Part shown: positions 24,929 through 32,224 of the stretch, one piece after another
Layout of the letters: each line of letters starts with the position of its first letter
How positions within the stretch are numbered: the first letter of the stretch is position 1
Source: JAFAXD01 sp963760435
GTDB lineage: Bacteria; Pseudomonadota; Alphaproteobacteria; Rhizobiales; Xanthobacteraceae
DNA: 64,000 bases
NCBI GenBank assembly: GCA_963760435.1
Contig: CAVXDE010000040.1
Location: 62,001 to 126,000, forward strand
Direction of reading: 5' to 3'
The notes under the pieces: model-generated
Databases searched by the model: none
The model's input: the letters and a program-made list of their open reading frames with translations, nothing else
What the model was told of the DNA's origin: nothing
Program-made: the position numbers and the translations under genes

Positions 24929-24941
24929 CAGGATAGTCGTC

Positions 24942-25319
24942 ATGGCAGGCCGATCGAAGAAAAAGCCCGCCTCGCGCGGGGCCAAGTCGTCTGGCGGAAA
25001 TCTATCTAGGATTCGCCCAGAGCGGACGAACGTTGTCCGGCGTGAAGCAACGGAAGGCCGGGTTGTGGCCAGCAAAGCGCGCTTCGCTGCAGTCATGCTG
25101 GCCGCGGAACGGTCTGGTCTCCTGAGCCAGAAAAGCGGTCGAATCGGTGGCAGGGTGAGCCCGGTATTGGTCAAGCAAGCCAAGCGGCAAACAGGTATCG
25201 AGACCGACACGGACCTGATCGAGTTTGCGCTGGCGACCGTTGCGCTTGAGGATAACTTCGCAGAGGCGTTCAAGCATTCTCGGGGCAAAGTCGAGCGCGA
25301 TTTGAAGCTCGGCTTCTAG
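24942..25319 (+). CDS. Antitoxin of PIN toxin pair (ribbon-helix-helix-like)
   Basis: The 125-residue protein has a lysine-rich, probably disordered N-terminus (MAGRSKKKPASRGAKSSGG). The C-terminal part VSPVLVKQAKRQTGIETDTDLIEFALATVALEDNFAEAF matches antitoxins of VapC-like pairs, where the K-x-x-T-G-I-x-x-D-T-x-L-I-E-F-A-L-A segment is the DNA-binding dimer. The toxin gene starts one base after its stop. The palindrome in front of it is the likely operator. Antitoxin role is inferred from partner, order and motif; the N-terminal extension is longer than usual. Confidence 0.72.
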   Translation: MAGRSKKKPASRGAKSSGGNLSRIRPERTNVVRREATEGRVVASKARFAAVMLAAERSGLLSQKSGRIGGRVSPVLVKQAKRQTGIETDTDLIEFALATVALEDNFAEAFKHSRGKVERDLKLGF

Positions 25320-25320
25320 C

Positions 25321-25887
25321 GTGGCTCAATTCGATTTCGATGCGGCGTGCCGTTGGGCGCGTTTCGATCCGAAAAAGACCCTGGGGCGGCGAAGCGAGGA
25401 CGAACTTCCATTCGTCGATGCGAGCTTGATCGGCGGCCAGGGGCTCTTGCTCGACACCTGCGTCTATATCGATCAGATGCAGGATCGATCGCCACATGTG
25501 TTGGACGCTTTGATCGCGCAGCGACAAGTCAATCACTCAACCGTTGCGATCCAGGAATTGATGCACACGGTCGGCGTCCTGAGTCCATCGGATCCCCGAA
25601 CCGGGCGTGCGATTGCCGAGATCGGCAAACAGATCAAGGCTATGCCGCCCCATCGAGTCTTTGCTCCCGATATTGAGGTCCTCGGAAGAGCGGCGCTGCT
25701 CTCAGGTATTCTCTGCCGTCTGCAGGGGTACGAACGAGCGGGCAAGCTGCGCGCACTCCAGGATTGTGTGCTGTTCTTGCAGGCGCAGAAGCTTGGATTG
25801 GTTGTCCTAACCGCCAATGTCCGCGACTACGATGTGTTACTCCAGCTGATCCCAGCGGGCCGAGCGCTGTTTTATCGGCAAAAGTGA
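25321..25887 (+). CDS. PIN-domain toxin (VapC-like ribonuclease)
   Basis: The sequence carries the PIN fold with its acidic residues in order: GLLLDTCVYIDQM (first Asp), VAIQELMHTV (Glu), LRALQDCVLFLQAQKLGLVVLTANVRDYD (third and fourth acidic positions). PIN toxins cut RNA, often tRNA or rRNA, with Mg2+ or Mn2+, and are held by the cognate antitoxin. It starts with GTG one base after the antitoxin stop. It is longer (188 residues) than most VapC proteins (about 130), with an N-terminal addition of about 45 residues before the first Asp. Confidence 0.78.
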   Translation: MAQFDFDAACRWARFDPKKTLGRRSEDELPFVDASLIGGQGLLLDTCVYIDQMQDRSPHVLDALIAQRQVNHSTVAIQELMHTVGVLSPSDPRTGRAIAEIGKQIKAMPPHRVFAPDIEVLGRAALLSGILCRLQGYERAGKLRALQDCVLFLQAQKLGLVVLTANVRDYDVLLQLIPAGRALFYRQK

Positions 25888-26042
25888 CACGATGGCTGGA
25901 CGCTGAGCCCATCCGAGGACGTAATGCGTCGCGCCCTGCCAAGAGATGGTGAAAAAATCTCCATCGCCTGTCGGGCTGGAGCATCCACGTCCGTCCTTGG
26001 GGCGTGGAGTAAGAACGCAACACTGCATAGAAGGGTCAGATC

Positions 26043-26490
26043 ATGGCGGAGCAAGCGACTGCGACCAAGCCGACCAATCCGGCGCAAGCGGCAAAGGCGG
26101 AGGTACGGGGAGGCCTTACGCCGTACCTGATGGTGGATGGCGCCATCAAGGCGGGTGAGTTCTACAAGCGCGCGTTCGGCGCGGAGGTCGCCTCAACGGT
26201 ACCTCCCGACGACAAGGGCCGGACCATGCACGTGCATCTCTATGTGCACGGCCAATCGTTGATGTTGAGCGATCCCTTCCCGGAACACGGCTGTCCGTTG
26301 AAGGAGCATCAAGGCTATTCGTTGATGCTCCCGCTCGCAGCCGGCGAGATCGAGAGATGGTGGAAGCGGGCGGTCGATGCCGGGCTGCACGGTGGTGATG
26401 CCGCTCGCCGATCAGTTCTGGGGTGACCGCTACGGCCAGCTGCGCGATCCGTTCGGCGTCCTCTGGGCGCTCGATGCGCCGATCAAGTGA
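26043..26490 (+). pseudogene. VOC family PhnB-like protein, one-base frameshift
   Basis: The start is GGLTPYLMVDGAIKAGEFYKRAFGAEVAS, with HVHLYVHGQSLMLSDPFPEHG, the PhnB/YycE-like VOC arrangement of two beta-alpha modules. The first frame stops early at about 26426 after DAGLHGG. In the next frame the sequence goes on as TVVMPLADQFWGDRYGQLRDPFGVLWALDAPIK to a stop at 26488, the usual end of this family. One extra G in GGG at 26382-26384 would explain it (GCC GGC TGC ACG in place of GCC GGG CTG). Joined length is about 148 residues. Function unknown: PhnB-like VOC proteins lie in many contexts. Confidence 0.8.
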
Positions 26491-26535
26491 CTGGAGCTTG
26501 CGGCCGGCGGCGACCTCGCCGGCCTCCTGCCTGAT

Positions 26536-26708
26536 CTAAAGCATGATGCGTTGAGGTTAAATCAAAGCACCAGCCAAATACATCGTCATTGCGAGCGAAG
26601 CGAAGCAATCCAGGGGCCACAACACTCGGCTCTGGATTGCTTCGGCGCTGCGCGCCTCGCAATGACGAGTTCTGGAAACCTGCTCGAACTTGATTTCATC
26701 ACGCTCTA
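26536..26708. repeat. Nested palindromic interspersed repeat (REP-like)
   Basis: CGTCATTGCGAGCG (26584-26597) followed by AAGCAATCCAG is inverted as CTGGATTGCTTCGG (26632-26645) and CTCGCAATGACG (26656-26667), giving a long imperfect stem. Outside it, CTAAAGCATGATGCGTTGAG (26537-26556) is weakly inverted near 26690-26708 (GATTTCATCACGCTCTAG). This CATTGCGAGCGAAGCGAAGC palindrome is a familiar interspersed repeat in Bradyrhizobium-like genomes. The right end abuts the SorC gene stop and may act as a terminator. Confidence 0.65.
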
Positions 26709-27656
26709 GCCATCGACAAGCATCGCGGCGGCGGCCTCGTCGGTAATGAGGACGTGGCACAGCCGCGCTTTGAGCGCGGCGCGAATAATCGCTTCCTTGA
26801 CGCGCCCGCCTGCTGCGAGAATGCGAAGCGGTATGGCCCGCAGAGATTTTATGGTTGGATTGATCACGCGCTCCGCCAGCGGATGCGCAATCGCGTTGCC
26901 CGCGGCATCGAGGTAGTGGCCACAAATGTCGCCGACCGCTCCCGCGGCCCGGAGCGATTTCCAATCACTGCGCGAGATGACGCCGTACTCCAGCGCTTTC
27001 GAGTCTTCAGTGAGGTCGATTGCGCTGAGCAAAGCCAGATCGAGCTTGGCCACCATCGCGAGGACGGACCGAACCGGCTCACTGGCGACCAGCGCATCGC
27101 GGAGTTCAGCCGAGGCCGCGAACATCGGAGCCGTGAGATAGTAGCAGCGCGCATCCAGCGCGCGCGCCATCATCGACGCATTGTCGTAGGGGTTGATCGC
27201 GGTACTCTCGGCAAGCCCGCCGCAGAGCAACACGACGCGATTGTTTTCGCCCTTGCGGCGCCGCACATTCAGGGCGGCCGCATTGATCGTGCCGCCCCAT
27301 GAAATGCCCAGAGCGGCGCCCGGCGCAAAATGCTCCGAGAGGTATGCGCCCGCAGCAGCGCCGACCATCGCGCGAACGTCAGTCTCGCCGATCGGAGACG
27401 GCACGACGATCGCTTGCTGCAGTCCGAACCGCGCCACCAGCTGCGCTTCGAGCTCACTGCAGGGTCCCAACGGAGGCTGGATGGTGATCTGCACCAGCCC
27501 GCGTTCCCGCGCCTCACCAAGCATACGGTTCACGCGCTTGCGCGTGAGGCCCAAGCGGGTGGCGATCAATTCCTGTGTCTGACCTTCCCTGAAATAGTGC
27601 CAGCAGATACGCGCGGCCAGCGCCGGGTCAAACGGGTCCTCGGGATCCTTTTCCAT
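26706..27656 (-). CDS. SorC/DeoR-type sugar-binding family regulator
   Basis: The N-terminus is a helix-turn-helix (YFREGQTQELIATRLGLTRKRVNRMLGEARERGLVQI) followed by the sugar-isomerase-like ligand domain: ELEAQLVARFGLQQAIVVPSP, LGISWGGTINAAALNV, VVLLCGGLAES, and VGDICGHYLDAAGN. SorC regulators are usually tetramers controlled by phosphorylated sugars or other small phosphates. It is divergent from the binding protein/phosphonoacetate hydrolase operon and ends next to the palindromic repeat; the natural inference is that it controls that operon. About 316 residues, normal. Confidence 0.87.
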   Translation of the reverse strand: MEKDPEDPFDPALAARICWHYFREGQTQELIATRLGLTRKRVNRMLGEARERGLVQITIQPPLGPCSELEAQLVARFGLQQAIVVPSPIGETDVRAMVGAAAGAYLSEHFAPGAALGISWGGTINAAALNVRRRKGENNRVVLLCGGLAESTAINPYDNASMMARALDARCYYLTAPMFAASAELRDALVASEPVRSVLAMVAKLDLALLSAIDLTEDSKALEYGVISRSDWKSLRAAGAVGDICGHYLDAAGNAIAHPLAERVINPTIKSLRAIPLRILAAGGRVKEAIIRAALKARLCHVLITDEAAAAMLVDG

Positions 27657-27716
27657 ACTTCCATCCTCCCAGACGGAAATAGCGCGAAAGCGGCTTCAGG
27701 CCCAATGATGCGGCCC

Positions 27717-27750
27717 TTGACACAAATGTACTAGAGACGTCACAAATGTT
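27717..27750 (+). promoter_or_regulatory. Promoter and direct-repeat operator candidate of phosphonoacetate operon
   Basis: A perfect TTGACA (27717-27722) lies in the divergent gap. CACAAATGT occurs twice, at 27721-27729 and 27741-27749, exactly 20 bases apart (two helical turns). The second copy overlaps the expected -10 position, where only a weak match (TCACAA) exists, as would suit an activated or repressed promoter. Role in SorC binding is inferred. Confidence 0.45.
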
Positions 27751-27800
27751 TCGCTGCATAGGATTAGCGTGCGAGATGGTGAAGAGCGGAGGGGTTTCCG

Positions 27801-29021
27801 ATGTTTCGCAATTTCGTCGCAGCGATCCTGGCAGGCGTGGTTTGGTGTTCCGGCGCTCAAGCGCAGTTTTCCGACGACAAAATCGTGATCGGGGTGATGG
27901 GCGATCAAGGCGGCGTGGTTGCCGATGTGGGCGGGCCCGGCTCGATCATTGCGGCGCGCATGGCAGTCGAGGATGTCGGGGGACGGGTCGGGCGGGTGCC
28001 GATTGAGGTGATCACCGCGGATCATCAGAACAAGCCGGATCTGGCGGTGAGCATCGCCGGGGAATGGTTCGACCGCCGCGGGGTCGATGTGATTGTCGAT
28101 CTGCCACATACCGGCGCTGTGCTGGGGCTCATGACCATTGCAACCGACAGGAAGCGTGCCCTGATGGTCTCAGGTGCAGCCAGCGCGGAAATCACCGGCG
28201 CGCGATGTTCGTCCTATGTGACGCATTGGACTGACGATACCTACGCGCTCGCGCGCGGCACGGCCAGTGCGCTCATCGACCAAGGTCTTCGCTCCTGGTA
28301 CTTCCTGACAGCGGACTATGCATTCGGTCATGATCTGGAGCGCGACGCGAGCCTGGTTGTCGAGGACCGTGGAGGCAAAGTCCTCGGCAGTGCACGGCAT
28401 CCGTTGAATTCGGCCGATTTTTCTTCGCTGCTTCTGCGCGCACAGAGCTCGCACGCGCAGGTGATCGCGCTCGCCAGCGCCGGCGGAGACACGGTTAATG
28501 CGATCAAGCAGGCCGATGAATTTGCACTCGCCCACGGCAGTCAGAAACTCGCAGCGCTCCACGCATTCATCACTGACGTTCACAGCCTGGGACTGGAGGT
28601 GGCACAGGGGCTGATCATTACGACTGGTTTCTACTGGAACGACACTGATGGTACGCGCGCCTTCGCGTCTCGCTTCGAAAAGCAGCACGGGCGAATGCCG
28701 ACCAGAGAGCAAGCCGCCGTCTACGCTTCAGTCGGACATTATCTGAAGGCTGTGACGGCAACGAATACCGATGATGCCGGCACCGTGAATGCCGCGATGC
28801 GCAAACTTCCAGTCGACCGCTTTGGCGCGCAGGCGCAAATTCTACCGAACGGCCGCGTTGTTTATGACCTTGGGGTCTATCGCGTCAAAGCGCCGGACCA
28901 GAGTCGCACCGCATGGGATTACTATGAGCGGATCGCCACCGTTCCCGCGGCGGAGGCATTCCGCAGCCTGGCGGCGTCCGGATGTCGTGCGGTCGATCAA
29001 GACGAACCGAACACACGCTGA
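27801..29021 (+). CDS. ABC transporter substrate-binding protein (branched-chain amino acid type)
   Basis: A signal peptide (MFRNFVAAILAGVVWCSGAQA) is followed by KIVIGVMGDQGGVVADVGGPGSIIAARMAVEDVGG and the LivJ-like two-lobe fold (VIVDLPHTGAVLGLMTIATDRKRALMVSG, WYFLTADYAFGHDLERDA). This is family 4 (type I) periplasmic binding proteins, which serve ABC importers for amino acids, amides or aromatic acids. No permease or ATPase gene is nearby. Its position ahead of phnA suggests that it binds phosphonoacetate or a related acid, or works with a permease encoded elsewhere. Substrate not proved. Confidence 0.87.
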   Translation: MFRNFVAAILAGVVWCSGAQAQFSDDKIVIGVMGDQGGVVADVGGPGSIIAARMAVEDVGGRVGRVPIEVITADHQNKPDLAVSIAGEWFDRRGVDVIVDLPHTGAVLGLMTIATDRKRALMVSGAASAEITGARCSSYVTHWTDDTYALARGTASALIDQGLRSWYFLTADYAFGHDLERDASLVVEDRGGKVLGSARHPLNSADFSSLLLRAQSSHAQVIALASAGGDTVNAIKQADEFALAHGSQKLAALHAFITDVHSLGLEVAQGLIITTGFYWNDTDGTRAFASRFEKQHGRMPTREQAAVYASVGHYLKAVTATNTDDAGTVNAAMRKLPVDRFGAQAQILPNGRVVYDLGVYRVKAPDQSRTAWDYYERIATVPAAEAFRSLAASGCRAVDQDEPNTR

Positions 29022-29049
29022 GGAGGCCAGCAGAGATGGCGCAATCACT

Positions 29050-30318
29050 ATGGACGTGAGTCATTCTCCGGGCGCGGATCATCGGACGACGATCTCTGTC
29101 AACGGCAGGACTTATCGTTGGCCGGCACGGCCGACGGTCGTGATCTGCTTCGACGGATGCGACCCAGAGTATTTGGACGCGGCAAGCGGCGCCGGCGTGA
29201 TTCCGTCTATCGATGCAATGCGCCAAAATGGGTTCGCCACGACGGCGCTCGCGGCCATCCCGACTTTTACCAATCCCAATAATATTTCAATCGTCTGCGG
29301 CGTTCCGCCGGCGATTCATGGAGTGTCGGGCAATTACTACATCGACCCGCAGACAGGCGCGGAAGTCATGATGCTGGACGCTGCTCCGATGCGTGCCCCC
29401 ACCATTTTGGCGAGCTTTGCGGATAAAGGGGCGCAGGTCATTGCCATCACCGCCAAGGACAAGCTGCGCAAGGCGCTGGCGAACAATCTCAGGGGTGTGG
29501 CTTTTTCAGCAGAAGCGGCCGAATCCTGCACTTACGCCGAACACGGAATATCGGACGTAACAAAGATGGTCGGGCGCGCAGCTCCGAGCCAATATTCGGC
29601 GGACCTGTCGCTGTTTGTTCTTGACGCCGGCGTTCAACTTCTCAAGGCAAGCCGCCCGGATCTGATCTATCTCTCGCTGTCCGACTATGTTCAGCACAAG
29701 CACGCGCCTAACAGTCCGGAAGCGCTGGCATTCATGGCCGATGTCGATGCGCGGGTCGGACAGCTGCTCGCTGGCGGCGCCGTTGTGGGAATCGTCGCCG
29801 ATCATGGCATGAGCGATATGGCCAACAACGCGGGGACGCCCAACGTGCTCTATGTAGGTGAGATATTGGACGAGGCGTTCGGCGCGGAGAGCACGCGCGT
29901 CATCTGCCCTATCACCGATCCCTTTGTGCGACACCATGGCGCTCTGGGCGGTTTCGTGCGCGTGTACGTGGGCCGATCAGGACCATCGCCGGAAGATGTA
30001 GCCTCACTCCTGCGAACCCTCCCAGGCGTCGAATTGGCGCTGCCGCGCGAAGAGGCCTGCCGGGCCTTTGATCTGCCGGCTGATCGCGAGGGCGACGTCG
30101 CCGTTTTCGCGCGCAAGGGCGTGGCGCTTGGGGCACGCGCGCGGGATCACGATCTGACCCAGCTCGCAGGCGAACGGTTGAGATCTCACGGCGGGTTAGC
30201 CGAGCGAAATGTCCCATTCATCCTGTCCCATCCACTGACGCCCGAGCAGCGCATGCATGATGCGGTCCTGCACAACTACGACATTTTCGATTTTGCATTG
30301 AACCGGGTCGAGGTCTGA
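29050..30318 (+). CDS. phnA: Phosphonoacetate hydrolase
   Basis: The protein matches phosphonoacetate hydrolase end to end: ISVNGRTYRWPARPTVVICFDGCDPEYLDAA (first metal Asp), the nucleophile region PTFTNPNNISIVCGVPPAIHGVSGNYY (Thr), YLSLSDYVQHKHAPNSPEA (Asp, His), GIVADHGMSD (Asp-His) and the late His in RSHGGLAERNVPFIL. It is an alkaline-phosphatase-superfamily enzyme using two zinc ions to split phosphonoacetate to acetate and phosphate, a route for organophosphonate use independent of C-P lyase. ATG 29050 is chosen since it starts at the family N-terminus; GAGG at 29020 is rather far upstream. About 422 residues, normal. It is followed 3 bases later by a second superfamily member. Confidence 0.87.
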   Translation: MDVSHSPGADHRTTISVNGRTYRWPARPTVVICFDGCDPEYLDAASGAGVIPSIDAMRQNGFATTALAAIPTFTNPNNISIVCGVPPAIHGVSGNYYIDPQTGAEVMMLDAAPMRAPTILASFADKGAQVIAITAKDKLRKALANNLRGVAFSAEAAESCTYAEHGISDVTKMVGRAAPSQYSADLSLFVLDAGVQLLKASRPDLIYLSLSDYVQHKHAPNSPEALAFMADVDARVGQLLAGGAVVGIVADHGMSDMANNAGTPNVLYVGEILDEAFGAESTRVICPITDPFVRHHGALGGFVRVYVGRSGPSPEDVASLLRTLPGVELALPREEACRAFDLPADREGDVAVFARKGVALGARARDHDLTQLAGERLRSHGGLAERNVPFILSHPLTPEQRMHDAVLHNYDIFDFALNRVEV

Positions 30319-30321
30319 AAA

Positions 30322-31587
30322 ATGCGGCGCGCCGTTGTTGTGACGGTCGACGGGTTGAGACGAGACATGGTCTCGTCGGACACGACCCCCAATCTGAAGA
30401 ATTTCGAACGCCAGTCCCAGCGTCTCGAGAATTATCGAACTGTTTTCCCCTCCTGCACCCGCGTCGTATCGGCCAGCATGGCGACTGGGTGCTTTCCGGC
30501 GCGGCATGGTTTGCAGGGAAATTCGGTGGCGCTGCTCGAGGAGGGCCGGCTCGTCCTGCGCGACGCGGGCCACCCGGATTTTCTGCAGCACAAGCGGCGC
30601 GTGACTGGTTGTTCTCTTGCCGTGCCGACCTTGGCGCAGCGGGTGAAGGACCATGGCGGCGCGATCATCTTCAGCAATGTGTCTCCAGGTGCCGCTTACG
30701 CCCATGATCCCGATGGGCATGGCTACGTCTACCATCGCGCGGGTTCCTTCGCTCCGGGGCGACAGCCCCTACCCGACACGGAGCATCTCGACGTCACGTT
30801 GGACGTGGCGGGAGACCGCCGCATGACCGAACGCTTCATCAGCGAGGCCTTGGACGAGAGACGTCCAGCGGTGGCCGTTCTATGGCTTGGCGAGCCAGAT
30901 CACATGCAGCATGAACTCGCCTTGGGCTCGCCGGAGCACCGATCCGTGCTGGCGCATGCGGACGTGCATGTTGGTCTCGTGCTCGAGGCGGTCGGACGGC
31001 TGCGCGCGTCGGGTGATGAGGTGTTGCTGTTTGTCGGCTCGGATCACGGTCATCAGACAGTCGAGGGCGTGGTGGACGTCGACGCGGAACTCGTTGCGGG
31101 TGGCGTCAAGGCGGGTGCAGCCAGCGACGATGTGCTGGCGGTTTCGAATGGGACCGCTGTGTTGATCTACGTACATCCCGACCACGGAAACAAAGTGTCG
31201 AAGATCCGGGCATTTCTGCAGGGCTGCGAGTGGGCCGGTCAAATATTCGGACCGGAAGAACTCGCCGCTGTCGGCCAGCGGGCCGACGCATGTCTCACGT
31301 TCGCGGTCTCAATGCGCGCCAACCAGCAGGCAAACATATTTGGTGTTCCTGGCTCGAGCCTCGCGGCGAAGCCGGCCGCGGGGAAAGCGGACCGGCTCGG
31401 CTGTGGTCAACACGGCGGACTGGGTGAATTCGAGCAATCACCTTTCATGCTGATTTCGGGCCTTGGCTTCGAGGCCGATACAACGCGTCGCGAACCGACC
31501 TGTGTGGTCGACGTTGCCCCGACAATCCTGCGGCACTTGGGGCTGTCGTACTCCGGTCTCGACGGACGACCCTTACAAACGACTTAA
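30322..31587 (+). CDS. Alkaline phosphatase superfamily phosphodiesterase/pyrophosphatase-like
   Basis: The N-terminus VVVTVDGLRRDMVS carries the first metal Asp, FPSCTRVVSASMATGCFPARHGLQGN the Thr nucleophile and HG motif of nucleotide pyrophosphatase-type enzymes, LWLGEPDHMQHELALGSPEH the Asp/His pair, VGSDHGHQ the Asp-His pair and CGQHGGLGEFEQSPFMLISG the last metal His. It thus should be a catalytically competent phosphodiesterase or phosphonate hydrolase. The substrate is unknown. It starts 3 bases after phnA and is clearly part of the same operon, so it may open a second phosphonate or a phosphonate ester. About 421 residues. Confidence 0.83.
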   Translation: MRRAVVVTVDGLRRDMVSSDTTPNLKNFERQSQRLENYRTVFPSCTRVVSASMATGCFPARHGLQGNSVALLEEGRLVLRDAGHPDFLQHKRRVTGCSLAVPTLAQRVKDHGGAIIFSNVSPGAAYAHDPDGHGYVYHRAGSFAPGRQPLPDTEHLDVTLDVAGDRRMTERFISEALDERRPAVAVLWLGEPDHMQHELALGSPEHRSVLAHADVHVGLVLEAVGRLRASGDEVLLFVGSDHGHQTVEGVVDVDAELVAGGVKAGAASDDVLAVSNGTAVLIYVHPDHGNKVSKIRAFLQGCEWAGQIFGPEELAAVGQRADACLTFAVSMRANQQANIFGVPGSSLAAKPAAGKADRLGCGQHGGLGEFEQSPFMLISGLGFEADTTRREPTCVVDVAPTILRHLGLSYSGLDGRPLQTT

Positions 31588-31687
31588 GGCCGGCGGCAAG
31601 ACCGCCCGCCTCCTGGTTGGATCCAGGCGATCGCCCTCGCGATCGATCTCCCTCAAGCTTTGCCGAGGAACGACGCCGCCGTGTGGT

Positions 31688-32224
31688 TGCGAGCCATCGA
31701 TCGCGCAGATCGGATTGCTCGCTCACCTGTTTTCGCTGCTGGTGCCGGCACTCGGTGTGCAGGCCGCAGGTTTTGCGGCAGCCGCGGCCACTGCGGCGGC
31801 GATCGCCGGTCGCACACTTGTCGGTTGGCTCATTCCCCCGCAAGCAGACCGTCGCCTGTTTGCTTGCGGTAGCTACGGCGTGCAAATCCTGGGATCGCTG
31901 GTGTTGCTGTTGGCCGCTGGCGACAACGTCGTGCTGCTGTGGGTCGGCGTCGTTCTGTTCGGGGCGGGTATTGGAAATGCGACGTCGTTGCCGCCACTGA
32001 TTGCGCAAGTCGAGTTCGCCCACGCGGACGTGCTTCGGGTCGTCGCTCTGATCGTTGCGATCAGCCAGGGAACGTACGCGTTCGCACCGGCCGTCTTCGG
32101 CCTCATTCGCGAGCTTGCGGCGCCATGGTTGTTTGTTGCCACCGCGGTGATCCAAGGGCTTGCCGTGATCGCTTTCCTTTCCGGCCGGCGAGGGGAGGCG
32201 GAAGTGTTCAAAGTGTGCGCCTAA
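31688..32224 (+). pseudogene. MFS transporter, C-terminal half only
   Basis: The frame reads IGLLAHLFSLLVPALGVQAAGFAAAAATAAAIAGRTLVGWLIP and continues with GVQILGSLVLLLAAG, VLLWVGVVLFGAGIGNATSLPPLIAQVEF, VVALIVAISQGTYAFAPAVFGLI and LFVATAVIQGLAVIAFLSGRR: five or six helices of an MFS protein, with R-x-L-x-G-W-x-x-P at the usual place. The first six helices are missing; upstream, from 31588, the sequence is unrelated and non-hydrophobic. The remnant sits behind the phosphonoacetate operon, so a transporter for it may once have been encoded here. The reading frame itself is open upstream to 31463 but is antisense to nothing useful. Confidence 0.7.
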
